Part shown: positions 34,319 to 42,688 of the stretch, piece by piece | Layout of the letters: each line of letters opens with the position of its first letter | Numbering within the stretch: position 1 is the stretch's first letter | Source of the DNA: Chitinophagaceae bacterium | GTDB lineage: Bacteria; Bacteroidota; Bacteroidia; Chitinophagales; Chitinophagaceae | NCBI GenBank assembly: GCA_016710935.1 | Contig: JADJTY010000012.1 | Span: 744,001-808,000, forward strand | Direction of reading: 5' to 3' | Length of the DNA stretch: 64,000 nt | Notes under the pieces: model-generated | Told to the model about the DNA's origin: nothing | Database searches by the model: none | The model's input: the letters and a program-made list of their open reading frames with translations, nothing else | Position numbers and translations under genes: made by a program

Positions 34319-34653
34319 TATGGTGTGTTGTCATTATCGTAAATAGTTATAGCCGTGTATGAAAACTCATCGGACTGGGTTTGCACAGTTTGCTCAGCAA
34401 CAGTGGCAGTGTCTGATTTTTTATTAAACATAACTACCATCACATTGAGCAGCACGATCAGGCAGAGGCCTGTAAAAGCTATTGAAGGCCTGGCTATGAA
34501 CCGGCCGGCTTTTTCCCAAACAGATTCAGTGCCCCGGGCCATGCCGTGCATGGATACGGGTAAGCAAAAAGGCCTGGGTGCTGCACGCTGTGCATCATCC
34601 ACACTGTTCAGTGCCTCTTCAATCATTTTGTCTATGTTTTCCTGCATTTTCAT
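34318..34653 (-). CDS. Small single-pass membrane protein, candidate anti-sigma factor
   Basis: 111 residues. A cytoplasmic N-terminal part (MQENIDKMIEEALNSVDDAQ, then a Cys/Pro-rich bit PRPFCLPVSMHGMARG) is followed by one membrane segment (SIAFTGLCLIVLLNVMVVMF) and a short Thr/Ser-rich outer tail. It begins 11 bp after the ECF sigma gene. Position, length and topology suit an anti-sigma factor, but no ZAS motif is present, so this role is inference. Confidence 0.7.
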   Translation of the reverse strand: MKMQENIDKMIEEALNSVDDAQRAAPRPFCLPVSMHGMARGTESVWEKAGRFIARPSIAFTGLCLIVLLNVMVVMFNKKSDTATVAEQTVQTQSDEFSYTAITIYDNDNTP

Positions 34654-34664
34654 ATTGCTTAATT

Positions 34665-35243
34665 TTATCCAGGATTATTAATATCGTAATATTTTTTTAA
34701 TGCTGTTCTCAAATTTGCTTTAGCCCGGCCCATCAATGATTCTACTGCATACAAAGAAGTATTCATGATCTCTGCAACTTCCTGGTAACTCTGCCCTTCC
34801 AGTTTATGCAGGGTAAAAGCAATGCGTTGTTTATCGGGTATCTGCTTCAGCGCATTAAATAATTCATTGGCTTTTTCTTTTTTTTCCATTTGCACACCGG
34901 GATGATTAAATTCAACCGGGTGTGACTGCTCTTCCCCGTCTGCGCCAAACAAACTTTGTACAAAACCAAAACGTTTCTTCCGTTTTTTTTTCTTCTCATG
35001 ATCCAGGGCTTTGCTCAGCGTAATACGGTAAAGCCAGGTTGAAAATTTTGAATCGCCTTTAAAAGAACTTATTGATTGATATATCTGTATAAAAACCTCC
35101 TGTGTTATATCATCTGCATCATCTGCCTGCTGTACAATACCCAGTGCCGTATTGTAAACCATGTCCTGGTATTCATCCACCAGCTTTGTAAAAGCCGACT
35201 CATCGCCCAGTTTCAGTTGTGTTATTAATTCAGGTTGCTCCAA
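34665..35243 (-). CDS. ECF-type RNA polymerase sigma factor
   Basis: 192 residues. Region 2 has YQDMVYNTALGIV, ADDADDITQEVFIQIYQ and FSTWLYRITLSKALDHEKKK; a basic KKKRKKRF linker follows; region 4 has RIAFTLHKLEGQSYQEVAEI and VESLMGRAKANLRTAL. The start is TTG 35243, since no in-frame ATG exists nearby; an ATG 5 bp upstream is in another frame and opens a seven-codon ORF. It directs RNA polymerase to stress or envelope promoters. It is 33 bp after the barrel protein gene. Confidence 0.93.
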   Translation of the reverse strand: MEQPELITQLKLGDESAFTKLVDEYQDMVYNTALGIVQQADDADDITQEVFIQIYQSISSFKGDSKFSTWLYRITLSKALDHEKKKKRKKRFGFVQSLFGADGEEQSHPVEFNHPGVQMEKKEKANELFNALKQIPDKQRIAFTLHKLEGQSYQEVAEIMNTSLYAVESLMGRAKANLRTALKKYYDINNPG

Positions 35244-35276
35244 AACATGTTTTTATCAGGTCACCCCTAAATATAA

Positions 35277-38138
35277 TTAAAATGGCCGGTTTCCACCTCC
35301 CGGTCCACCCATTCCGCCTCTGAAATTTTCAGAATTATTCCTTGCCGGTGCTGTTCCAAAATTTTTCAGGCTATAGGTAAAGGTGAGCATAAAATACTGC
35401 TGTAATACCTGTGTTTGCACATCTTCTATATATAAACTGTTCACTGTTCTGGAAATGCTCTGATTTTGTTTTAACAGGTCAAATACAGATAACTTAAGTT
35501 CCCCGGCTTTATTCTTTAAGAATTTTTTACCTATCGCCGCATTCCATAACCAGAAGCTTTGATTAAGTCCGCCGGATAAGCCGCTATACGTGTTTCCGGA
35601 AATATCATTTTGTACAAACCAGCCTTTTTTATTAAGCAGGTTAACCTGTGCGCCAACACTTTGATTAACGAATTTTGTGTTCGTGCTGTTGGTTGTGTTG
35701 GTCCTGGAATCATTAAAATTAGCTGCGTACGACAGATTAAAATCTATATACTCACTTATATTACTGGCAAGTACAAGTCCGCCGTTATACACATAGTTAT
35801 TGGTAAAGGTATTCTGGTAATTTACCATGCCTGGTAATTTAGAATAACTGAATCCTGCATTTACATTCAGGGTTGTTTTAATAAATTTCAGTGGCATGCT
35901 GTAAGCAAAAAAAGTACGCAGGGTTTTATACCCATCTAAATTCATTGGTTTGGTTAACTGAGAACCTCCCTTCAATACGATATTTTGCTGTATGGTCGAA
36001 TCCCGGTTAGGGATAAAGGTTGCGTTTGTGATATAATCGCTGGCTGTTTGCAAAAATAAGTTCGCAAAAAAGCTTTGACTGGTTTTTGAATTTGTATACG
36101 TATATCGCCCGGATAGGAAATGTGTGTAAGACTGTTTCAAGTCAGGATTACCGCTGCTTACCCTTAGTGGATTGCTGAGATTTACCACATCCTGCAATTG
36201 GGTTACAGACGGGAAATTGGTAGATGCCCGGTAAAATACCCTGACATTGGCATTAGGCGATATCTTTTTACGATACATGAGGTTGGGCAATATATTGGTG
36301 AATGACTGATCAACGGATGTTGTAGTTGGAAAAACCCGTTGACTTTCCAGTTTTGAATGTTGAAAACTCACACCAACCGAAAACTGTTCATCCCTGCTTT
36401 GATTGAGGCGGTAGCTGACACCGGCATTGTTTGTTGTAACTGTATTATCAAAACGGTTTGAAAGAATGGTGTCAAACATGGTGTATTTCTGCCCGTCATA
36501 GGAGAAAGTTTGCTGGTCAGCCTTATTCTTTTGTACCGATGGCCTGTATTCAAATTGCAATTGTCCTTTTTTGCCTATGGGTTCGGTGTAGGAAATATTT
36601 CCACCGATTGTATAGCCGTTGGTCAGGTTATCACTCAGCCTGTTTTGTACTGAATCATTGGTAAATACTCCCAAACTGTCATAAAAACGATACCTGGCAT
36701 CAACAATTGATTCGCCCTCGTTCTTTGTAAATGTTGTATTAAAACTTAAGGACAGTGAACGTCCTCTTTTAGCAAATGCATGGCGGAACATGATGGTGTT
36801 CCTGATGTTGTAACCTGTCCTGTCGGACAAATTGTTCGCAACCGAGTTACTGATTGAATCGCCACCATCCCTGTAAGAATTGAAATTAGAAAAGGAATTG
36901 GAATTATTTTTTTGATAACTGATATTAGGTATGATAAAAAGTGAATTGGATGAATCAATTTTATATTCCAGTCTCAGGTTAATCCGGTGATTGGTATTCT
37001 TTGTAAATGAGTTGCTTTTTTCTACACTGAACAGGTTCTTGGGATTTCTAAAAGTTTGTGTATTAACCAGGCTCTCATTATTGTTGGTACTGTTATTGAA
37101 AAAATAGCTTCCGGTTAAGGTTAATTTCTTAGCATATACATTACTGAAATTGATACCAAAAGCATTTGTTTTACTGATACCGCTTGATTGTCCCACGTTA
37201 AAATCGCTTCCACCACCGCCAAAGCCACCTCTTCCACCGCCGCCGCCGCGACCGCCACCACCACTGCTGGTTACACCCAAAAGGTCCTGCGATGCAAAAT
37301 TTTGTTGATTGATATTATTGAAATTACCAACCAGGGAAATACGCCTGTCGCCCTTAAAAAAGCTAACATTGCCGCCGGCCGTATAGCGGTTATCCGTTCC
37401 ATATCCTGCATATACTCTTCCAAACTGCCCGTTTTTGATGCCGGATTTGGTTACAATGTTTACGGTTTTAACCGAGTTGCCATCATCAAAGCCGGTAAGC
37501 TGGGCTTCATCGCTCAACCTGTCAAAAACCTGTATCTTATCTATAACAGCCGCGGGCAGGTTTTTCAAGGCTGCAGTTGCGTCATCGCCAAAAAAATCTT
37601 TGCCGTCTACTGTTACTTTTCTGATCTGCTCACCCATGGCAGTTACCGTTCCGTCCCTTCCCACAGTAACACCCGGTAATTTTTTTATCATATCCTCTGC
37701 TGTTGCATCGGGATTTACCTTAAACTGGTTAGCACTAAATTCGGTAGTATCTCCTTTTTGCCTGGCCGGTGCCGCTTTGGCAACAACCGTTACATCTCCC
37801 AGATCAGTGGCAATTTTTCCTATATTAAAGCTAAGTGGGGTAATATTGCTGGCCTGCAGGTTAACATGCTGTTCAATCTTTTCGTACCCGGTAAAGGTTA
37901 TATAAACTCTGTAGCCACCGGTATTAAGGTTATTAAACGCAAAATTTCCGGCTTTATCCGTAACTACCAGTTTTACCTGTGATGAATCCCTTACTGATAC
38001 CAATTTAACAGTTGCGCCTACAATGGCCGATTTATCGGTTTTGTCTGCAACTTTACCCTTGAGTGATATATCCTGACTTTTTGCAATAACAGCTCCCAGG
38101 CTAAAAAACAGTACTAATAAAACAGCTCTTAAACTCAT
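35277..38138 (-). CDS. Outer membrane beta-barrel protein with carboxypeptidase-like and plug domains
   Basis: 953 residues. Signal peptide, then a CarboxypepD_reg-like domain (about residues 24-110: ISLKGKVADKTDKSAIVGAT), a plug-like part with EDMIKKLPGVTVGRDG and KVTVDGKDFFGDD, then an OMP_b-brl_3-type barrel to the C-terminus. A glycine-rich loop lies near residues 293-312 and the tail is Gly-rich (GGMGGPGGGNRPF). It belongs to TonB-receptor-like barrels of Bacteroidota; no TonB box is evident. It is first in the ECF sigma module. Confidence 0.85.
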   Translation of the reverse strand: MSLRAVLLVLFFSLGAVIAKSQDISLKGKVADKTDKSAIVGATVKLVSVRDSSQVKLVVTDKAGNFAFNNLNTGGYRVYITFTGYEKIEQHVNLQASNITPLSFNIGKIATDLGDVTVVAKAAPARQKGDTTEFSANQFKVNPDATAEDMIKKLPGVTVGRDGTVTAMGEQIRKVTVDGKDFFGDDATAALKNLPAAVIDKIQVFDRLSDEAQLTGFDDGNSVKTVNIVTKSGIKNGQFGRVYAGYGTDNRYTAGGNVSFFKGDRRISLVGNFNNINQQNFASQDLLGVTSSGGGGRGGGGGRGGFGGGGSDFNVGQSSGISKTNAFGINFSNVYAKKLTLTGSYFFNNSTNNNESLVNTQTFRNPKNLFSVEKSNSFTKNTNHRINLRLEYKIDSSNSLFIIPNISYQKNNSNSFSNFNSYRDGGDSISNSVANNLSDRTGYNIRNTIMFRHAFAKRGRSLSLSFNTTFTKNEGESIVDARYRFYDSLGVFTNDSVQNRLSDNLTNGYTIGGNISYTEPIGKKGQLQFEYRPSVQKNKADQQTFSYDGQKYTMFDTILSNRFDNTVTTNNAGVSYRLNQSRDEQFSVGVSFQHSKLESQRVFPTTTSVDQSFTNILPNLMYRKKISPNANVRVFYRASTNFPSVTQLQDVVNLSNPLRVSSGNPDLKQSYTHFLSGRYTYTNSKTSQSFFANLFLQTASDYITNATFIPNRDSTIQQNIVLKGGSQLTKPMNLDGYKTLRTFFAYSMPLKFIKTTLNVNAGFSYSKLPGMVNYQNTFTNNYVYNGGLVLASNISEYIDFNLSYAANFNDSRTNTTNSTNTKFVNQSVGAQVNLLNKKGWFVQNDISGNTYSGLSGGLNQSFWLWNAAIGKKFLKNKAGELKLSVFDLLKQNQSISRTVNSLYIEDVQTQVLQQYFMLTFTYSLKNFGTAPARNNSENFRGGMGGPGGGNRPF

Positions 38139-38157
38139 AAATTTTCTTTTGTATTAC

Positions 38158-38183
38158 TATTAGACGACCTGTTGATGTAAAAC
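38158..38183 (-). promoter_or_regulatory. Candidate ECF sigma promoter, copy B
   Basis: On the minus strand GTTTTA (38183-38178), 9 bp, then GTCGTCTAATA (38168-38158) ends 19 bp before the barrel protein ATG. It matches copy A at 33802-33777 in sequence and spacing. Confidence 0.5.
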
Positions 38184-38348
38184 AGGCGCACCAAGCAGCT
38201 TTTTTCAGTAAAAACAGTCTTTTATGGTGACAACGGTATATGTTCATGACAAATGGTAATAGTTAATTGTTTGCAATGGCTTTTCATCAAATAAAATATA
38301 TTGCCTTTTTAGAATTAACTTGCAGCCCTAAAAATTAAATGACGAATT

Positions 38349-38855
38349 ATGGAATACAGTAAATTGGTATCAGTAACCGGCTTATCGGGCTTATTTGAAT
38401 TATTGTCTTCAAAAGCCGATGGCGGTGTTGTAAAATCGCTGGAAGATAAGAGCACAAAATTTGTAAGCACAAGGGTTCATCAGTTCTCTCACCTGGAGAG
38501 TATTGAAGTTTTTACCACAAAAGACAATGTAAACCTGGTTGATGTTTTTACAGCCATGGCTGCCAGTAACGAAAAATTACCTGCTGATAATGATGCAGCT
38601 GCAGTGAAAAAATATTTTGAAAAAGTTTATCCTGAAATGGACTTCAGCCGCGTTTATGCCAGCGATATGAAGAAGATGGTGAAGTGGTTTGGAGCTTTAC
38701 AGGCAAATAATGTAGAGATTAAGTTATCTGAATTACCGGAAGGCGAAATAGCAGCCACTGAAACCGTAAAAGCAAAACCAAGTGCAAGCAACAAAACTGC
38801 AGCTGTAAATAATGCACCGGCCAGGAAGATAAATACACCGAGGAAGATGGCATAA
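38349..38855 (+). CDS. DUF5606-family protein
   Basis: 168 residues without a signal peptide. It begins YSKLVSVTGLSGLFELLSSK and has FVSTRVHQFSHLESIEVFT and PEMDFSRVYASDMKKMVKWF, the conserved core of DUF5606, then a low-complexity Ala/Lys/Pro tail ending in a basic KINTPRKMA. The family is restricted to Bacteroidota and its function is unknown; the basic tail might bind nucleic acid. It is divergent from the sigma module and ends at a strong hairpin. Confidence 0.82.
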   Translation: MEYSKLVSVTGLSGLFELLSSKADGGVVKSLEDKSTKFVSTRVHQFSHLESIEVFTTKDNVNLVDVFTAMAASNEKLPADNDAAAVKKYFEKVYPEMDFSRVYASDMKKMVKWFGALQANNVEIKLSELPEGEIAATETVKAKPSASNKTAAVNNAPARKINTPRKMA

Positions 38856-38909
38856 GAGATAGAACACTGATTACACAGATTAAACGGATTAACACCGATC
38901 TTTAAATAC

Positions 38910-38950
38910 TCAAAATCCTGCCAGGTTCTAATGCAATGGCAGGATTTTGA
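38910..38950. terminator. Hairpin terminator between DUF5606 and M3 peptidase genes
   Basis: TCAAAATCCTGCCA (38910-38923) and TGGCAGGATTTTGA (38937-38950) are perfect 14-bp complements with a 13-base loop; TTTT is within the right arm. Just before it is GATTACACAGATTAAACGGATT, given here for its repeated GATTA words. Two TTTCACAATTCAC copies follow (38953 and 38973). Confidence 0.72.
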
Positions 38951-38989
38951 ATTTCACAATTCACGACTCACGTTTCACAATTCACAACT

Positions 38990-40702
38990 ATGTACACCGC
39001 TGATATAAAAAAACTTCCCCGCCAATTTGTTCCAAAAGATTTTACGGTAACCAATTGGCAAAGTCTTGAACCCTTTTTTAAAGATTTACTGGAAAGGAAT
39101 ATAGACACCAAAGCCGATCTTGAAAAATGGCTGCACGACCAGAGCGAACTGGAAGCCCTGGTAAATGAAGATGCCTGCTGGCGGCAGATAAAAATGACCT
39201 GTGATACGGAGAACAAAACCCTGGAAGAGGCTTTTACTTTTTTCTGCATGGAAATTCAGCCAAAGATCCAACCTTATGCAGATGCGTTGAATAAAAAACT
39301 GGTCAATCATCCCCTGGCAAAAGAACTGGATGAAGAAAAATATTTTACCTACCTGCGCAGCATGCGCAAAAGCATTGAACTTTTTCGTGAAGAAAATATT
39401 CCATTGCAGGCCGAGCTTTCCGTAATGCAGCAGCAGTACGGGGTTATATCCGGTAAAATGACGGTTACTGTAAATGATACAGAATACACTTTGCAGCAAG
39501 CCGCCAAGTTTTTAGAAAATCCCGACAGGAAATTAAGGGAAGAAGTATACCGCAAAATAAATGAAAGAAGGCTGGTTGATAAAGAGGCGTTGAATACTTT
39601 GTATGATAATCTGATTGAAAAAAGGAACCAGGAAGCAACCAATGCCGGTTTCTCGAATTACCGTGATTACCGTTTCAAAGAACTGGGCCGCTTTGATTAC
39701 ACAAAAGAAGATTGTTTTAAATTTCATGAAGCAGTAAAGCAACATGTATTACCGCTTGTAAATATCATTTACCAGCAAAAAAAAGAAAAACTGGGCCTGG
39801 ATACTTTGCGACCCTGGGATATTGAAGCAGAGCCCGCAGGTACTAAACCATTAATACCTTTTAAAACCAGTGAAGAGCTGATCGAAAAATCAATTGCCTG
39901 TTTCGGCAAGCTGCGCCCGTTCTTTGGTGAGTGCCTTAAAAAAATGCAGGAGCTTAAACACCTCGACCTGGAAAGCCGCAAGGGCAAGGCTCCCGGGGGG
40001 TATAACTGTCCGCTGGCAGAAAGCGGCGCCCCGTTTATTTTTATGAATGCCGCCGGGCAAATGCATGATGTTACCACCATGCTGCACGAGGGCGGCCATG
40101 CCATACATTCTTTTTTAGCACATCCTTTAGAGCTGAATGGCTTTAAAGAATACCCCATGGAAATTGCCGAAGTGGCCAGCATGGCCATGGAATTGATGAG
40201 CATGGATGAATGGGAAACTTTTTTTACAGATGCAACAGATCTTAAAAGAGCAAAAGAACATCAATTGGAAAGAGTGATCACTATCTTCCCGTGGATCGCC
40301 ATCATTGATAAATTTCAACATTGGATTTACGAACACCCTGTGCATACACATGAGGAACGCACCGCATCCTGGAATGAAATTCTAAAAGAATTCCAGGATA
40401 ATGTAGTGGATTACAGCGGGCTGGAAACCTACCGCAGCAATAGCTGGCAGCGGCAGTTACATTTATTTGAAGTGCCGTTTTATTATATTGAATATGGAAT
40501 TGCGCAATTGGGTGCCATAGGCATGTGGATGCAATATAAAAACAATAAGCAATTGGCTATGGACAATTACTGCAATGCATTAGCTTTAGGCGGCACCAAA
40601 ACCTTACCACAATTATTTGAAGCTGCAGGATTGAAATTTGATTTTAGTCCGGATAAAATTAAAGTGCTGATGGAGTTTGTTAAATCCGAGATGGACCGCT
40701 GA
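38990..40702 (+). CDS. M3-family oligoendopeptidase
   Basis: 570 residues, cytoplasmic. The zinc site is MLHEGGHAIHSF with H366, E367 and H370, and the third ligand Glu in MEIAEVASMAMELM about 27 residues later. The C-terminal YYIEYGIAQLGAIGMW and GGTKTLPQLFEAAGL are typical of PepF/oligoendopeptidase F. It cleaves short peptides in the cytoplasm. It stands alone and ends before a double-hairpin repeat that separates it from the convergent Fur-family gene. Confidence 0.92.
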   Translation: MYTADIKKLPRQFVPKDFTVTNWQSLEPFFKDLLERNIDTKADLEKWLHDQSELEALVNEDACWRQIKMTCDTENKTLEEAFTFFCMEIQPKIQPYADALNKKLVNHPLAKELDEEKYFTYLRSMRKSIELFREENIPLQAELSVMQQQYGVISGKMTVTVNDTEYTLQQAAKFLENPDRKLREEVYRKINERRLVDKEALNTLYDNLIEKRNQEATNAGFSNYRDYRFKELGRFDYTKEDCFKFHEAVKQHVLPLVNIIYQQKKEKLGLDTLRPWDIEAEPAGTKPLIPFKTSEELIEKSIACFGKLRPFFGECLKKMQELKHLDLESRKGKAPGGYNCPLAESGAPFIFMNAAGQMHDVTTMLHEGGHAIHSFLAHPLELNGFKEYPMEIAEVASMAMELMSMDEWETFFTDATDLKRAKEHQLERVITIFPWIAIIDKFQHWIYEHPVHTHEERTASWNEILKEFQDNVVDYSGLETYRSNSWQRQLHLFEVPFYYIEYGIAQLGAIGMWMQYKNNKQLAMDNYCNALALGGTKTLPQLFEAAGLKFDFSPDKIKVLMEFVKSEMDR

Positions 40703-40715
40703 TTGGCTCTTCACT

Positions 40716-40764
40716 CATCCTCGTCTCTGTCGAGGATGTAATGGTTTTGAGTCTTTGACTCAAA
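40716..40764. repeat. Double-hairpin repeat, copy A
   Basis: CATCCTCG (40716-40723) pairs with CGAGGATG (40731-40738). TTTGAGTC (40746-40753) pairs with GACTCAAA (40757-40764). The order, spacing and ATGGT link are the same as in the copy at 51370-51417. It lies between convergent genes and could terminate both. Confidence 0.72.
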
Positions 40765-40770
40765 CTGTAA

Positions 40771-41184
40771 TTATTTACATTGATCGCAAATACCGCTGAT
40801 CACCAGATCAGTTTGTTTTTGTGTAAACCCTTTAGGTAGTTTTACTTCAGGGATGCTAACATGGTCCATACAAATTGTTTTATCACAAACATCGCAGATA
40901 AAATGCACATGGTTATCGTGATGATGGCCTGCTTCGCAATTGTCTTTACACAAAGCGTATAGAATAGAGTTGTCAGTTGTTGGTATGTTATGAATGATAC
41001 CCTTCTCTACAAAAGTTTGCAGGGTTCTGTAAACCGTAACCCGGTCAAATGAAGCATCGGTGCTCTCTTCAATATCTGCATGCGCCAGTGCACCCGGACT
41101 GTTTAAAAACAGTTCCAGGATCTTCTTTCTACCTTCTGTTACGCTGAGCTGGTTTTTCTTTAGTATATCGAGTAATCCTTCCAT
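40771..41184 (-). CDS. Fur-family transcriptional regulator (Zur-like)
   Basis: 137 residues. The winged helix has ADIEESTDASFDRVTVYRTL. The dimer domain has HHHDNHVHFICDVC (C97, C100) and GICDQC (C133, C136), the four-Cys structural zinc site. The family represses metal-uptake or stress genes when metal-bound. A perfect palindrome of Zur/Fur-box type lies 1 kb away between the SCO and MerC-like genes, which suggests zinc as the signal, but Fur and PerR cannot be excluded by eye. Confidence 0.88.
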   Translation of the reverse strand: MEGLLDILKKNQLSVTEGRKKILELFLNSPGALAHADIEESTDASFDRVTVYRTLQTFVEKGIIHNIPTTDNSILYALCKDNCEAGHHHDNHVHFICDVCDKTICMDHVSIPEVKLPKGFTQKQTDLVISGICDQCK

Positions 41185-41316
41185 TGCAGTTATAAAATTA
41201 AAGTAAGTTCATGAAAACGGGAATCGTGAGTGGTCAATCGTGAGTTTGGAGTCTGCTAATGAAGCAGTCAGCACTTTTGCATTCGCTTCTCCTGACTCCT
41301 GACTTCAGACTCCCGA

Positions 41317-42096
41317 CTAATTCGGGTCGCTGCTGAACCCGTTCATAAAACGTTTGGTTGTTATTTTCTCTTTTAGCAAACCCTTAATATCCGTAATTAA
41401 TTTTTCCACTTCATCATTATTTAATCCGTCGTAAACCATACCGCGTACCCTTCGTTGCTTATCTACTACCGCAAAGAACTGGGTATGTATAAACTGATCC
41501 TTTATTTGTGCAGAATCAGGTTTTCCGTCGTCTATACCATAACTCTGCCTCGCCATTTTATAAAGCGCGGCTTTATCTCCGGTGACAAAATTCCAATTGG
41601 TGTTCGTGGTTTGCCCACCGGGCCCGGTGGGTGGTTTGCCCGCAGGGCCCTGTGGGCTGTTTGTGGTTGAATCGTATTCTATTTTATAAGAACCGTCTTT
41701 ATTTCTTTCGAGCTTTCCGTACAGCATTCTTGCTTCATACGCTTTCAGCAATGGAATGGAATCTGTTTCGGGCATGCAGGTATGCGAAAGGATCATAAAA
41801 TCAGGTTCATCTTTAAATGCATCAAAAACCCGGCGCATGTTTGCATTCATTTTAGGGCAAATACCTTTACAGGTTGTAAAAAAATATTCCACCACATACA
41901 CTTTACCTTCCACCTCTCTTTGCGTAATTTTTTTCCCATCCTGGTTAATAAATGAAAAATCCTGCACATTGTCGTTTCGTACCATCAGGTGTGATTTGGA
42001 AAAATCATAATCCCTGAACAGCAATAAATAAAACGCCCCGAGCAGTACAACAAAAAAGCCTACATAGATCAAGATCCGCTTATTCCGCTTATTCAT
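41317..42096 (-). CDS. SCO1/SenC-family copper-dependent protein
   Basis: About 259 residues from ATG 42096. An N-terminal membrane anchor (ILIYVGFFVVLLGAFYLLLF) is followed by a thioredoxin-like domain with the copper-binding FFTTCKGICPKMN (CxxxC) and a downstream His in HTQFFAVVDKQRRVRG. SCO proteins deliver copper to the CuA site of cytochrome oxidase or act in thiol redox. A Pro/Gly/Thr-rich insertion (GPAGKPPTGPGGQTTNT) lies in the middle. The frame is open to 42174, but a TAAATTTG element at 42118-42111 argues for the downstream start. Confidence 0.88.
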   Translation of the reverse strand: MNKRNKRILIYVGFFVVLLGAFYLLLFRDYDFSKSHLMVRNDNVQDFSFINQDGKKITQREVEGKVYVVEYFFTTCKGICPKMNANMRRVFDAFKDEPDFMILSHTCMPETDSIPLLKAYEARMLYGKLERNKDGSYKIEYDSTTNSPQGPAGKPPTGPGGQTTNTNWNFVTGDKAALYKMARQSYGIDDGKPDSAQIKDQFIHTQFFAVVDKQRRVRGMVYDGLNNDEVEKLITDIKGLLKEKITTKRFMNGFSSDPN

Positions 42097-42110
42097 AAAA
42101 ATCATTTTTG

Positions 42111-42118
42111 CAAATTTA
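42111..42118 (-). promoter_or_regulatory. Candidate -7 element of the SCO gene
   Basis: TAAATTTG on the minus strand matches TAnnTTTG exactly and ends 14 bp before ATG 42096. No TTG is seen 19-21 bp upstream. Confidence 0.4.
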
Positions 42119-42177
42119 CGACCGTTTACGTGTTTTAGGTTTACGATTGCCGGTTTTAGATTTAATACAACCATAAC

Positions 42178-42198
42178 ATTTGCAACATTATTGCAAAT
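42178..42198. promoter_or_regulatory. Zur/Fur-box-like operator
   Basis: ATTTGCAA (42178-42185), spacer CATTA, TTGCAAAT (42191-42198) is a perfect 8+5+8 palindrome. It covers the TTTG at 42179-42182 that could be the -33 element of the MerC-like gene, whose likely -7 is TATCTTTA at 42205-42212. Binding here would block that promoter. Confidence 0.6.
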
Positions 42199-42227
42199 AT
42201 ACAGTATCTTTACAGTCAGGCTTTATT

Positions 42228-42617
42228 ATGAATATTAAATTAAACTGGGATGCATTGGGCATCGGAACATCTATACTCTGTGCAATACACTGTGCTTTAT
42301 TGCCCGTGCTCATGAGCACGCTACCTGTTTTTGGCATTAACATTATTCACAATTTGCTTTTTGAGTGGGGTATGATTGCCCTGGCGTTTGTAGTAGGTTC
42401 TTATTCTCTTTTTCATGGTTATATAAAACACCACCGCTCCCCGGGTCCGGTTTTAATTTTCAGTTCCGGATTTATTTTCCTGGTGTTGAAACAGTTTTTT
42501 GTTCAGTACGAAATTCCGTTCTTGCTGATCGCTGTTGTGCTTATCATCAGCGCACATTATTATAATTACAGGCTTTGCCACAAAAGCAAGTGTTCATCTC
42601 CGCATCATAAGCATTAA
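42228..42617 (+). CDS. MerC-domain membrane protein
   Basis: About 129 residues from ATG 42228. Four membrane segments are visible. The first, LGIGTSILCAIHCALLPVLM, has the CxxH-C arrangement of MerC-type proteins. The C-terminus CHKSKCSSPHHKH is rich in Cys and His. MerC moves mercury in resistance operons; in Bacteroidota such genes are chromosomal, often near Fur-family regulators, and zinc is a likelier cargo. The operator-like palindrome 30 bp upstream supports metal control. Confidence 0.82.
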   Translation: MNIKLNWDALGIGTSILCAIHCALLPVLMSTLPVFGINIIHNLLFEWGMIALAFVVGSYSLFHGYIKHHRSPGPVLIFSSGFIFLVLKQFFVQYEIPFLLIAVVLIISAHYYNYRLCHKSKCSSPHHKH

Positions 42618-42688
42618 GTTTATTGGTTTACCTGTTTACTGGTTTATTCGTACAGGATTATTTATATTTATCGTTCAAACCTGATTTT

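Noticed and set aside
37188..37679. 163-codon frame opposite the barrel protein gene
   Set aside because: It is the antisense of the Gly-rich barrel loop and plug; low-complexity Ala/Thr runs come from the repeated glycine codons.
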